From Ignatzschineria ureiclastica (GTDB lineage Bacteria > Pseudomonadota > Gammaproteobacteria > Cardiobacteriales > Wohlfahrtiimonadaceae): a DNA stretch of 64,000 nucleotides. The position numbers and the translations under genes are program-made. Every line of letters begins with the position of its first letter. Position 1 is the stretch's first letter. The stretch covers positions 527,117 through 591,116 of the forward strand of contig NZ_QEWQ01000004.1 of NCBI RefSeq assembly GCF_003121845.1, given 5' to 3'. Shown here piece after piece: positions 25,949 through 34,923 of this stretch. The notes below the pieces were generated by a model. The model saw nothing but the letters and a program-made list of their open reading frames with translations. It made no database searches and was not told where the DNA came from.

Positions 25949-26422
25949 ATGATCATTTTCCTCACAAAGTCGAAAAAAGAGGAGAAAATTCTATCTAGCC
26001 ATCCCTTCGATAAAAGCTCAGCCTAAGGCAGATGATGAAAACTCAATGACCTTAATGATTCATCAACTCATAAACTTATTAGGTACAAACTTGTTAGGGA
26101 AAAGTGAATAGATAGCCCGTGACGTTAATCTTGCAAGAAATCCCTAGAGAGAACTCTAATCAAGGCGGTGATGAATGGTGAAATGGTCTACTTACGCAAG
26201 AAGAAAAAATATACCGAAGACTCAAAATGTGCTGTAAGTTAATATAAAAAATAGGACTTTTATCCCACCGCAAAACGTTTCGCAAGTCTATCACAAAAAC
26301 TGCAAATGTATAGTCTTTATCTGCCTAAAAATAATACGATACAGGGAGATCATTATCGCTCATAAACCTTAATAGATTACGCTACGGCAATATCCTAGAG
26401 AAGAAAGTCCTTAATAAACGAT
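25949..26422. other. Long upstream region of the NhaC gene
   Basis: About 470 bases between the NhaC start and MITE copy D. A GAGGAAAATGATC ribosome binding region precedes the NhaC ATG. I compared the minus strand by eye with common riboswitch classes and recognised none. No ORF is supported. Confidence 0.4.
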
Positions 26423-26596
26423 TATAGCCCATTGGATTTAAGAAAATGGTTTTTAAGCAACGAGTATGAGATTTTAAAAAGAACATAAAACCTGACTCAC
26501 CAACACTTGCAAGATGTCGAGTAGAACCGCTTCCTTGCCTTTTACGTCCGATGCGCCGGCATCTATATCAGCTTATTTTGAACTGATCTTCCTATA
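26423..26596 (+). repeat. MITE-like repeat copy D (long form)
   Basis: Starts TATAGCCCATTGGATTTAAG and ends GAACTGATCTTCCTATA. It contains the long-form internal block and the CACTTGCAAGATG core. Both termini have two or three changes from consensus. Confidence 0.85.
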
Positions 26597-26999
26597 AATC
26601 TATTATTGGTTTATTTATTGGCTTATTTATGGGTCTATTATTGAATCTTCATTGATCTATCTTCTGTTTTATTGATTGCAGCCCCTTTTGAACGTGCTAC
26701 TATTTACGATAGTTTGCTTCTTTATTGAAATAAGTAAACCATATTTAGCCCACAAAATACTCTGTTTAATGATTGATTCTTATACGAATATCTTATTTTA
26801 CACAAGAATCTATTATAGTGAATCAACGATGAACGATATATTTAGATCAGGAAAGACTTTTAGATAATGAAAGACTCATTCAAATACAATAGATCTCGAT
26901 AGATCGGCATAGACTGATACATCTCTCATTAAAGAGTGGCAGTAATTAAAAAGACCCTTGCTATTGAATAGTAGCGTAATAAACAGTAGAAGAAAGATT
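26597..26999 (+). other. AT-rich upstream region of the aromatic amino acid transporter
   Basis: About 400 bases without a convincing gene. The start region contains several imperfect repeats of TTTATTGG. I see no TyrR-box match that I would defend. Confidence 0.4.
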
Positions 27000-28235
27000 A
27001 TGACAAAAGTAGATAAATCCCCCACCGTCCTTGGTGGTGCTATGATTGCCGCCGGCACAATGATCGGTGCAGGTATGCTCAGTTTACCGATTGCCTCAGC
27101 GGGTATGTGGTATGGTTGGACAGTACTCATTATGATTATGACCGTCTTTTTTATGTATGTGACAGCCGAGCAGATCCTCGAAGTCAATCTCAACTATAAT
27201 CCCGGTGCCAGCTTCGATACCTTAGTCAAATATAATCTCGGTAATGTTTGGCGCTTCATTAATGGTTTTTCTGTCGCCTTTGTTCTCTATATTCTGCTTT
27301 ATGCGTATGTGGTGGGCTCAGGATCGGTCATTAGCGATACCTTAATGAGTAATTTCAATATTCCCCTTCCTCGTTATCAATCCTCCTTTATCTTTGCCCT
27401 ACTCTTTACTGCGATTGTTTGGTGGAGTACTAAAGCGGTGGATCGCCTTTCAACTGTCTTAATGATCGGGATGTTTATCACACTTTTTGCAGCCGTTACG
27501 GGATTATTAGGACAGATAGAAATTCCTTATCTACTAGAGCCTACCGGCGAAAGTAAATTTGCACTCTATGCATTTGCAAGCCTTCCCTTCTTCCTTACCT
27601 CATTCTGCTTTCACGCAAGTGTTCCAAGCTTTGTGAAATATTATGGAATTGAGGGTAGCAAAATTCGTAAAGCGATTCTTTGGGGAATGATTATTACCTT
27701 CGTATTTTATCTCTGTTGGATGACGGCCATTATGGGAAGCATCGATCGTGCTAGTTTCTTAACAGTGGGCAGTGATGAAGTTGCTTGGCTATTGAATCAA
27801 GTCAATGCCTCTGAATTTGCAGATCTCTCTCTTCGCTTCTTTGCCTTTTTCGCAGTTGTAACCTCATTCTTAGGTGCAGGATTAGGATTATTTGACTATA
27901 TTGCCGATCTTTTCAAAATTGATGATACGCCAAAAGGTCGCTTGATGACCGCCTTAATCACATTCCTTCCTCCAACTATTTTCGGAATGATCTTCCCAAA
28001 TGGTTTTGTCTTAGCCATCGGTTTTGCCGGCCTTTTTGCGGCCATTTGGTCAGTCATTGTTCCGGCTGCAATGGTTATCAGCTACCGTAAACGCAATCCA
28101 AATGCGCCCTTAAAATTCCAAGCTTTCGGCGGAAAAGTGATGCCTTATATCATTATTATTTACGGTTTAATTGCTATTGTTTCTCATCTATTAGTGGAAG
28201 TCTTCCAAGTCGGAACACTCAACTTCTTCAAATAG
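27000..28235 (+). CDS. Aromatic amino acid permease of the HAAP family (TyrP/Mtr/TnaB type)
   Basis: Inner-membrane proton symporter, 411 aa with eleven predicted helices. The N-terminus PTVLGGAMIAAGTMIGAGMLSLPIASAGMWYGW is the family signature; FHASVPSFVKYYG is typical of the central region. The ATG at 27000 has AGAAAG upstream and gives the family length; a longer in-frame start at 26958 has no ribosome binding site. Whether tyrosine, tryptophan or phenylalanine is preferred cannot be told from sequence. A strong terminator follows. Confidence 0.9.
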   Translation: MTKVDKSPTVLGGAMIAAGTMIGAGMLSLPIASAGMWYGWTVLIMIMTVFFMYVTAEQILEVNLNYNPGASFDTLVKYNLGNVWRFINGFSVAFVLYILLYAYVVGSGSVISDTLMSNFNIPLPRYQSSFIFALLFTAIVWWSTKAVDRLSTVLMIGMFITLFAAVTGLLGQIEIPYLLEPTGESKFALYAFASLPFFLTSFCFHASVPSFVKYYGIEGSKIRKAILWGMIITFVFYLCWMTAIMGSIDRASFLTVGSDEVAWLLNQVNASEFADLSLRFFAFFAVVTSFLGAGLGLFDYIADLFKIDDTPKGRLMTALITFLPPTIFGMIFPNGFVLAIGFAGLFAAIWSVIVPAAMVISYRKRNPNAPLKFQAFGGKVMPYIIIIYGLIAIVSHLLVEVFQVGTLNFFK

Positions 28236-28273
28236 TAAGATCAATACACAATAATCATTATTGAAATATAACA

Positions 28274-28302
28274 AAACCCTTTTAGTTCAACTAAAAGGGT
28301 TT
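28274..28302. terminator. Bidirectional terminator
   Basis: AAACCCTTTTAGTT (28274-28287) and AACTAAAAGGGTTT (28289-28302) are perfect complements, followed by TCTTTC. It lies between the convergent transporter and SlyB-like genes and can serve both. Confidence 0.9.
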
Positions 28303-28410
28303 CTTTCTATCATCCATTTTGAGTGATCAACCGATACTGATCGCTTAATCCTTCAAGTCATCACTGACTCAGTCAAAATCAATAATGATCGAATCAATAG
28401 TTCAATCGCA

Positions 28411-28875
28411 TTAGAGCGGAGATACGTTAATATTACGACCACTGCCTGTCATACGAACACGTTGACCGGGTGCAAAAATCACGTTTTTATCTTGTTTTTG
28501 GACCACGGCAATCGTTTGACCGCTATCTGTTTTGATATCTAACTGAACACCATTGACTTTGCTAGTTTCTTGTCCAATTTTGTCACCTGCGATACCGCCT
28601 GCGATTGCGCCTACAGCCGTTGTAATATTACGACCACTACCGCCACCAAAAGCATTACCGACAACGCCGCCTAATACTGCGCCAGAAATCGCACCCAATG
28701 GTGAAGAATCATCTGCTTGGATCGTGACAGGACGAACTCCTACAACCGTACCATAAGAGACCGATTGCACAGTTTTTGCTTGATTGCCGGTATACACATC
28801 ACCAGAATAGAGGCTTGAGTTTGTACAACCCGCGATAGTCAAGAGCGCAAGGCTCACCACTGCTAATTTTTTCAT
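28411..28875 (-). CDS. Outer-membrane lipoprotein with glycine-zipper 2TM domain (SlyB/Pcp type)
   Basis: 154 aa. The signal peptide ends in the lipobox IAGC. After SVSYGTVVGVRPVTIQ comes the Rick-17kDa/glycine-zipper segment (AVLGGVVGNAFGGGSGRN and AVGAIAGGIAGDKIGQE). The C-terminal half has the small beta-rich region typical of SlyB-like proteins, ending VRMTGSGRNINVSPL. In E. coli SlyB stabilises the outer membrane under PhoPQ control; here regulation is not visible. An AAAAGGA ribosome binding site supports the start. Confidence 0.9.
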   Translation of the reverse strand: MKKLAVVSLALLTIAGCTNSSLYSGDVYTGNQAKTVQSVSYGTVVGVRPVTIQADDSSPLGAISGAVLGGVVGNAFGGGSGRNITTAVGAIAGGIAGDKIGQETSKVNGVQLDIKTDSGQTIAVVQKQDKNVIFAPGQRVRMTGSGRNINVSPL

Positions 28876-29030
28876 ATTGAAATCCTTTTATCAGATTATT
28901 GTTACAATAAATCCTGATTATTATAGCAACAACCCCATCATAATGCATTAAGGAACAGTCGTTTGCTCTAATCAATCATCAGCAAATTGATAGTATAGAA
29001 AGCGAGAAAAAAATGTTAACCTCAGCGCTC

Positions 29031-30035
29031 CTACTGCGCTAACCCATCAACGCCCTCTTTTGCCCAATAACCATCACAATTCTCCTCTACGTGCACCGTT
29101 TTAAAACGAGGAAAACGGGGAATGCCATTTTTCGTGAAATCATTATGCCGATAGATAATTGCCCGCCCTATCTCCGGTGGATCTTTTCTCATCAGATCTG
29201 TTAATCCTGAACCTACTTTAAAGTAACGTTTTTCGCCATCAATGACGGTTTCCACTCGTAGTGAACCCACCATTCCTTGATACTTCCCTTTTCCCGGCGA
29301 ATAGCCCCGAACCAATGCGCAACCTTCATCAATCACTTTGAGTTTAATCAATGCATTGGTGCGATTATACGGTTGATAATAAGCATCTTGATGATGCAAC
29401 ATTAATCCCTCGCCCCCTGCTTTGGCGACTGCCTGTAGCTGCGCTTCAAGCGCTTCCTTTGAGCTGAATTTTTCCTGCGGAATCATTTTCAAATGGGGAT
29501 TTTGCGAATGTAACGAGGCAATATGTTCTTTCATCACTGATACCCGCTCTTTAAAGGTGCCTTTCTCCGCCGGCATATCAAAGATCTGATAAGTTACAGA
29601 TTGCCATAAAGGATCTGCCACATCTTCACGCGCAATTAATCCAGAGAGCGTCTCAAAAGTCTCTCTTCCAAGCCAAATTTCCCCATCTAAAGGTTTATCC
29701 CCTAAATTTTGGGTAAACCACTCAGGCACAGTAATCGGATAACCTTGCCTTGAGAGCATCTCTTTCCCCGTCCAATAACCCCGAACGCCATCGAGCTTTT
29801 CACTGACATAGTAATATTCTACCGGTAGCGTTGCCCATTTAGCATCACTCACTGCCACACCGTGTTGCAGAGGCATTAAAGTATCTGAAAACACCGGCAA
29901 TATGCCGATAATGGATAATATTAAACTACAGATCAGAGCCACTAATAACCGTCTAAATTCCACAGCTATCGCTGAAAAATTCGATGCTCTATTCCCCAAT
30001 AATTCAAATTTTTTAATTTCATAACTGATCATCAT
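29031..30035 (-). CDS. ligE: ATP-dependent DNA ligase, periplasmic Lig E type
   Basis: 334 aa. A hydrophobic N-terminal segment (LLVALICSLILSIIGILPVFS, about residues 30-50) looks like a signal sequence preceded by a long cytoplasmic stretch. Then come the nucleotidyltransferase motif with the adenylated Lys (SEKLDGVRGYW), the downstream RQGYPITVP and DGEIW motifs, GGEGLMLHH and the LIKLK motif V, followed by an OB-fold that ends in a Cys near the C-terminus. No zinc-finger or BRCT domain is present. This minimal architecture matches Lig E enzymes, proposed to act on DNA in the periplasm of competent bacteria. Two adjacent ATGs (30035, 30032) are possible starts. Confidence 0.88.
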   Translation of the reverse strand: MMISYEIKKFELLGNRASNFSAIAVEFRRLLVALICSLILSIIGILPVFSDTLMPLQHGVAVSDAKWATLPVEYYYVSEKLDGVRGYWTGKEMLSRQGYPITVPEWFTQNLGDKPLDGEIWLGRETFETLSGLIAREDVADPLWQSVTYQIFDMPAEKGTFKERVSVMKEHIASLHSQNPHLKMIPQEKFSSKEALEAQLQAVAKAGGEGLMLHHQDAYYQPYNRTNALIKLKVIDEGCALVRGYSPGKGKYQGMVGSLRVETVIDGEKRYFKVGSGLTDLMRKDPPEIGRAIIYRHNDFTKNGIPRFPRFKTVHVEENCDGYWAKEGVDGLAQ

Positions 30036-30126
30036 CTTCCCCTCTCACGATTATGATGTGCTTCTAAACTTCAGTTACCTAAAGATTAGGTTAAGAGGAG
30101 AATTTGTGGGAATTATCCATAAAAAA

Positions 30127-30149
30127 CGCCCGATCCCAAAGATCGAGCG
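30127..30149 (-). terminator. Terminator of the POT transporter gene
   Basis: CGCCCGATC (30127-30135) and GATCGAGCG (30141-30149) form a 9-bp stem with one mismatch, and the minus strand continues with TTTTTT. It lies about 70 bases after the transporter stop and upstream of ligE. Confidence 0.85.
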
Positions 30150-30217
30150 CTGGATGATAAACGAATCATCAATGCGTCACAAACAAGTCAGAAATAAACC
30201 CTATTGCCTATTCACCA

Positions 30218-31729
30218 CTAAACATTTTTCACATAACGACGAACCACTAAATTAATGAGGAGTAGTAAAACGCCGACAATGGCTAATGCAATAATAATGG
30301 TCATAAAGATGCCGGGTAAATCACCAATGGTTTCTGCTTGCACATTTCCCCCAACTTTTGAAGCTACTAGATTTCCTAGTGAAACAGAGGCAAACCATAA
30401 TCCCATAATCTGTCCACGAATCATTTTGGGGGCAATTTTCGTCATAATCGAGAGTCCGACAGGACTTAAACAGAGTTCACCAAAGGTTAAAAAGAGCATA
30501 CAAGCGACCATCCACATTGGGGATGCTAATCTAGAGCCCTCACCTACAACAATATTACTTGCAAGATAGAGACAGATAAAAGCCACCGCCGCGAAGAAGA
30601 GCCCAAATGCAAACTTCGTCATACTACTGGGTTCAATATTGCGCTTACTCATCGCCATCCAAAGTGCTGCAAAAAGTGGTGCGAAGATAATAATGAAGAT
30701 TGAGTTAATCGATTGGAACCAAGCCGTTGGAATCTGAAAACCCCAAATGGTACGATCTGTGTAACTATCTACAAAGAGATTCATCGAGGTAGGTTGCTGT
30801 TCAAAGGCGGACCAGAAAAATGCAGCCGCTACAAAAAGAATCAAACAGATAATCAATTGAAAGCGCTCTTGTTTGTTGAGCTTCGCAAAGAAAAAGAGTC
30901 CTAAGAAATAAGCTCCTACCGTAATCGCAATAATGATTGTCGTATAGTTCACCACCGCAACGGGCGAGAATGGAATAATCCCGGCACTAATCAAAATAAA
31001 TAAAATTGCAATTAGTGCAATTGAGCCTAATCCAATTCGTTTAGTTAATGGCGAAATTGTGCTCGGTGTTTGCCACGTGGGTTCAATCCCCTCAATTTGT
31101 GCAAATCGACGCATATCCGGCATAGCCTTTAGACGAAAGATCAGTAAGGCGATTAACATTCCTATACCGCCTACGGCAAAGCCCGCGTGCCAACCATAAG
31201 ATTCATTCAGAATCCCGCCAATAATCGGCGAGATAAAAGCCCCCAAGTTAATCCCCATATAGAAGATTGAGAAACCACTATCTCGGCGTGGATCTCCCTC
31301 TTTATAGAGCATCCCGACTATGACGGAAATACAGGTTTTAAAGAGTCCTGAGCCGATGACGATAAAGATCAGACCAAGATAGAAAAAGTGCACCGATAGC
31401 CAAGCAGATAGTGCAATAGAGAGATGACCTAACGCGATAATTAAGGAACCATACCAAACACTTCGCTCCTGCCCCAGCCAATTATCAGCGACCCAACCAC
31501 CAGGAAGTGCCGCGAGATAAATCGCACCACCAAAAATTCCGACAATCGCAGAGGCGGTAACCGCATCGATTCCTAAACCATTTTGATTCACCGTCGCCAC
31601 CATAAAAAGAATCAGTAGCGGTCGAATACCATAGAACGAAAAACGTTCCCACATTTCCGTAAAAAAGAGCGAACTCAATGGTCGCGGATGACCAAAAAAG
31701 GCCTTATCTTCAGTTGTTATTTTATTCAT
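30218..31729 (-). CDS. Proton-dependent oligopeptide transporter (POT/PTR2 family)
   Basis: Inner-membrane di-/tripeptide:H+ symporter, about 503 aa, fourteen predicted helices. The ExxERF proton-coupling motif (FFTEMWERFSFYG) is in helix 1, followed by PGGWVADNWLGQERSVWYGS and the PTR2 motif FSIFYMGINLGAFISP. The start is uncertain: MNKITTEDK at 31729 looks natural, but no strong ribosome binding site precedes it, and an in-frame codon exists at 31750. It is separated from recJ by MITE copy E. Confidence 0.92.
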   Translation of the reverse strand: MNKITTEDKAFFGHPRPLSSLFFTEMWERFSFYGIRPLLILFMVATVNQNGLGIDAVTASAIVGIFGGAIYLAALPGGWVADNWLGQERSVWYGSLIIALGHLSIALSAWLSVHFFYLGLIFIVIGSGLFKTCISVIVGMLYKEGDPRRDSGFSIFYMGINLGAFISPIIGGILNESYGWHAGFAVGGIGMLIALLIFRLKAMPDMRRFAQIEGIEPTWQTPSTISPLTKRIGLGSIALIAILFILISAGIIPFSPVAVVNYTTIIIAITVGAYFLGLFFFAKLNKQERFQLIICLILFVAAAFFWSAFEQQPTSMNLFVDSYTDRTIWGFQIPTAWFQSINSIFIIIFAPLFAALWMAMSKRNIEPSSMTKFAFGLFFAAVAFICLYLASNIVVGEGSRLASPMWMVACMLFLTFGELCLSPVGLSIMTKIAPKMIRGQIMGLWFASVSLGNLVASKVGGNVQAETIGDLPGIFMTIIIALAIVGVLLLLINLVVRRYVKNV

Positions 31730-31964
31730 AATATTTGCCCTAACATTCACTCAAATAATCTTTTATTCATTTTCATATTCAGATTACTTGAACTACAATC
31801 TCCTTTAAAAACAGATATCAGACAGATTATCACGATCTTAAATGAGATAGAGCACGATTATGCGCAAATATTAACCATAATTATCTATTTGATAAGATTT
31901 ATATCAAATGTCTAACGAGTTCTATGACTTTTCAGCTTTGCTATTATGATTTGTTATTCAGATT

Positions 31965-32095
31965 TATAGTAATATCGGTTCAAAATAAGCTTATTTCAAT
32001 GCCGGCGCATCGGCTGTAATCAGTAAGGAAACTATTCTAGCTGGCATCTTGCAAGTGCTGTTTAAAATCAGCTTTCTTAAACCCAATTTACTATA
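31965..32095 (-). repeat. MITE-like repeat copy E (short form)
   Basis: 131 bp with intact ends: TATAGTAATATCGGTTCAAA at the left and CTTAAACCCAATTTACTATA at the right. It is the best preserved short-form copy. It lies 30 bases past the recJ stop codon. Confidence 0.88.
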
Positions 32096-32125
32096 TATGA
32101 CATTCATAACAAGAATCAGCAACAA

Positions 32126-33856
32126 TTATACAGCTTCAAAATAATCGATTAACAACTGCAATTTACGCTCTCCGCGCCACTCGTTAATATCAAGCTTAAA
32201 GGCGCAGTGAATCTCCGTCACATTATCGACAATTTGATGCGCTTGAAAGAAAGCAAGCGCCTCAAAGAGCGTGTGAGTGCCGGGTTTTCGTAAGGTAAAT
32301 TTCAGATGTAGATCTTTTAAAATACGGTAATCCACCACCTCAAAACGATCATCAAATAGTGGTTCAGGAAATTGTTGTCCCCAAGGATAAGCCAGCTTCA
32401 TCTCATCTACCAGATCTAATCGATACTCTTCTAGAGCAAGCGCTCCATCGGTATAGATCTTCTGACTTAAAATCTCATCTGCGGATTCTAAAGCCTCTAA
32501 AGATTTTGCCATCTCGGCATTAATCGCTTCAGTAAATTGTGGCAAATACTCCTCATAAATCGAGAGCCCTGCCGCCATTGCGTGCCCACCAAAGGTATTG
32601 ATAATCCCCGGATTATCACGTGCAACATTACTAATCACATCCCGAAGATGAATGCCTTGAATCGAACGTCCGGAACCTTTGAGTAACCCTTCATTATCAT
32701 AAGCAAAGATAAATGTAGGTCGATAATATTGCTCTTTGATCCGAGAAGCGACAATCCCGGTAATCCCTTGATGCCACAATTCGTTATAAAGGCAGATTGC
32801 AAGGGGTACTTCATCTCGTTTTAACTGCACTTTTTCAAGAGCATCATTCGCTTCAGCGCGCATTCCCCGCTCGATCATTTTCCGCTCTTCATTGAGCGCA
32901 TAGAGCTGTTGCGCAATAGCAAAAGCCTCTTCATATTGATCTGTTAATAATAATTCTATTCCCACCTGCATATCATCTAAGCGACCTGCGGCATTGAGTA
33001 AGGGGGCAATACTAAATCCAATATCACTTGTCGAGAGCTTCTCTCGATTACGCTGCGATACTTCGATTAAAGCCGCAATGCCGGGCACCATCATTCCTTG
33101 CCGCATTCGCAGTAACCCCTGTTGCGCCATCCGGCGATTATTCCCATCTAAAGGGACTAAATCGGCCACAGTACCCAGCGCCACAATATCAAGGTAACGC
33201 CCAAGGTTCGGAATTGCCCCTTGTGCTTGCCCTTTGAAATAACCCACTTCAATCAGTTTAGCCCGTACACTTAACAGTAGATAAAAGATAACGCCAACGC
33301 CGGCTAATGCTTTGCTTGGAAATTGATCCCCCGGCAAATTGGGATTCACAATCGCATTGGCATTAGGCAATGTTTCAGGCGGTAAATGATGATCTGTGAC
33401 TACAACATCGATTCCATTTTCACGAGCTAAAGCCACACCATCAATGTTAGAGATTCCATTATCCACCGTAATGAGTAGATCGGGGGGATCAATGAGGATC
33501 TTTTGTACTAGAGAGCGAGAAAGTCCATAACCATCAAGAATACGATGTGGTACGGTATACCGGATATTATAAACCCCAAAATCCCGTAAAATACGGATTG
33601 CAAGCGCGATACTTGTGGCACCATCGACATCATAATCCCCCACAATAAGGATATCTTTCTCCGCTAAAATAGCCTCTACCACCAATTGTGTTGCTGGTTC
33701 AATATTACTCAGCGAATGATAAGGATAGAGCCCTTTCAGCGAAAGGTCTAATTCTGAATCCTCTGTAATCGCACGATTCGCTAGCACGCGCTGTAGCAGT
33801 GTCGAATGCTCTGGACGTTGATAAGAGTGGTGCGCCGTTCTACGGATAATTTTCAT
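32126..33856 (-). CDS. recJ: Single-stranded-DNA-specific exonuclease RecJ
   Basis: 5'-3' ssDNA exonuclease used in RecF-pathway recombination and mismatch repair, 576 aa. DHH-family phosphoesterase motifs are present: DYDVDGATSIAL (motif I), the DNG motif in LLITVDNGIS, VVVTDHHLPP (motif III), and the DHHA1 GGHAMAAGLSI near residue 420. The C-terminal OB-like domain is shortened but present. I prefer MKIIRRTAHHSYQRP at 33856, since the further in-frame codon at 33883 adds nine unconserved residues; neither has a good ribosome binding site. Confidence 0.94.
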   Translation of the reverse strand: MKIIRRTAHHSYQRPEHSTLLQRVLANRAITEDSELDLSLKGLYPYHSLSNIEPATQLVVEAILAEKDILIVGDYDVDGATSIALAIRILRDFGVYNIRYTVPHRILDGYGLSRSLVQKILIDPPDLLITVDNGISNIDGVALARENGIDVVVTDHHLPPETLPNANAIVNPNLPGDQFPSKALAGVGVIFYLLLSVRAKLIEVGYFKGQAQGAIPNLGRYLDIVALGTVADLVPLDGNNRRMAQQGLLRMRQGMMVPGIAALIEVSQRNREKLSTSDIGFSIAPLLNAAGRLDDMQVGIELLLTDQYEEAFAIAQQLYALNEERKMIERGMRAEANDALEKVQLKRDEVPLAICLYNELWHQGITGIVASRIKEQYYRPTFIFAYDNEGLLKGSGRSIQGIHLRDVISNVARDNPGIINTFGGHAMAAGLSIYEEYLPQFTEAINAEMAKSLEALESADEILSQKIYTDGALALEEYRLDLVDEMKLAYPWGQQFPEPLFDDRFEVVDYRILKDLHLKFTLRKPGTHTLFEALAFFQAHQIVDNVTEIHCAFKLDINEWRGERKLQLLIDYFEAV

Positions 33857-33950
33857 AAAATAAACAGTATAGGTTATAAGCAATATCAGTTATTGTAGTG
33901 CCTAGAGATTATTAGTTTTCACATTGATAAAAATAGTGACATATCACAAA

Positions 33951-34169
33951 TTAAGCTTTCTCAATTAGAAACGTAAAGACACCATCAGCCTCGAAACATT
34001 CGAGTAAATGATCCCCGGTACGCGCCAAATACGCTTTAAAATCGATTTCTGAATGAGGATCTGTCGCCAATACTCGCAATTGATCGCCTTTGACCATATT
34101 CTTCATTGCCTGTTTCGTTTTTAGAATCGGCATCGGACAATTGAGTCCTTTTAAATCTAGTTCTATCAT
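33951..34169 (-). CDS. TusA/SirA-family sulfurtransferase
   Basis: 72 aa. The active-site Cys lies in the family signature LKGLNCPMPILKTKQAM (Cys about 11). The protein relays persulfide sulfur, classically to the TusBCD-E system for 2-thiouridine in tRNA. The ATG at 34169 has AGGA nine bases upstream; an upstream in-frame codon would add 15 unconserved residues. No other tus gene is nearby, so a role in another sulfur relay (YeeD/TusA paralog) cannot be excluded. Confidence 0.85.
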   Translation of the reverse strand: MIELDLKGLNCPMPILKTKQAMKNMVKGDQLRVLATDPHSEIDFKAYLARTGDHLLECFEADGVFTFLIEKA

Positions 34170-34347
34170 TATTTCAATCCTAATATGACTCACATTGTGA
34201 AGTAAGCTATGCAAATCAATCCGTTAAAAATCTACCTTCACGCCCAAAATGACGTTTGGCAATCTCTACGATTCGTTGTTGATCTGTTATTGATCTGCCA
34301 TTGATACAGCATTATAAAAGTAGTCTATTATAGCGATTTTCGGGGAT

Positions 34348-34369
34348 GATTTCAGAGTCTCCTGAAATC
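34348..34369 (-). terminator. Hairpin after rimI
   Basis: GATTTCAG (34348-34355) and CTGAAATC (34362-34369) form an 8-bp stem starting ten bases past the rimI stop. No T run follows on the minus strand, so termination is doubtful. Confidence 0.4.
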
Positions 34370-34379
34370 TATGTCAAAT

Positions 34380-34850
34380 CTACTTAAAATCAAAAGCAGT
34401 TGCTAAGGTATAGGCCATCACAATAGCATCTTCCCGGCCATTAATTAGGCAAGGATAATATCCTTTACGAAGACCGATCTGATTGAAGCCTCGCTTTTCA
34501 TACAACGCTCTTGCCGGCGTATTCCCTGCTCTTACTTCCAAAAAAATCGTCGCTAATTGATGTGTTTCGCCCAATGCAAGCACCGAATCTAGCAACACGT
34601 GCCCAAGCCCTTTACCTTGATACTTAGGATCAACAGTAATATGCAGTAGATGTCCCTCATCTAAAATAATCGAAACAAAGGTATAACCGATTAAAACACC
34701 ATCATAGAGTAGTTTTTGACGAATCACCTTTTGATGAAAGACATCTTCCATCTGCGCTCGATTCCAAGGAACCGGATACGCGCGTGCTTCAATCTCTAAA
34801 ATGGCATCTAAATCCGCTAATGTTGCCGGCACAATCTCAATCTTTGCCAT
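34380..34850 (-). CDS. rimI: Ribosomal protein S18 alanine N-acetyltransferase RimI
   Basis: GNAT acetyltransferase, 156 aa, that acetylates the N-terminal alanine of S18. The acetyl-CoA binding loop is VDPKYQGKGLGHVLLDSV; the C-terminal EVRAGNTPARALYEKRGFNQIGLRKGYY is the RimI signature. It lies 73 bases downstream of the psi/UDG-like gene on the same strand, the same order as holD-rimI in E. coli. Confidence 0.93.
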   Translation of the reverse strand: MAKIEIVPATLADLDAILEIEARAYPVPWNRAQMEDVFHQKVIRQKLLYDGVLIGYTFVSIILDEGHLLHITVDPKYQGKGLGHVLLDSVLALGETHQLATIFLEVRAGNTPARALYEKRGFNQIGLRKGYYPCLINGREDAIVMAYTLATAFDFK

Positions 34851-34923
34851 ACTACTCTCTTCCCCTTTTTCCCTAATCTGCTCTTCGCTTATTATTCTCT
34901 ATTGTCGATATCACTGCTATTGA

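Noticed and set aside
25949-26422. Lysine, SAM, FMN or TPP riboswitch upstream of the NhaC gene
   Set aside because: None of the conserved core motifs of these classes could be found on the minus strand.
26676-26867. A 63-codon frame upstream of the aromatic amino acid transporter
   Set aside because: TTG start, no ribosome binding site, AT-driven hydrophobic composition.
26640-26999. TyrR operator ahead of the aromatic amino acid transporter
   Set aside because: Only loose TTTAC/GTAAA fragments with wrong spacing were found.
30255-30569. A 104-codon open frame on the plus strand
   Set aside because: It is antisense to the POT transporter; the minus-strand protein has clear family motifs.
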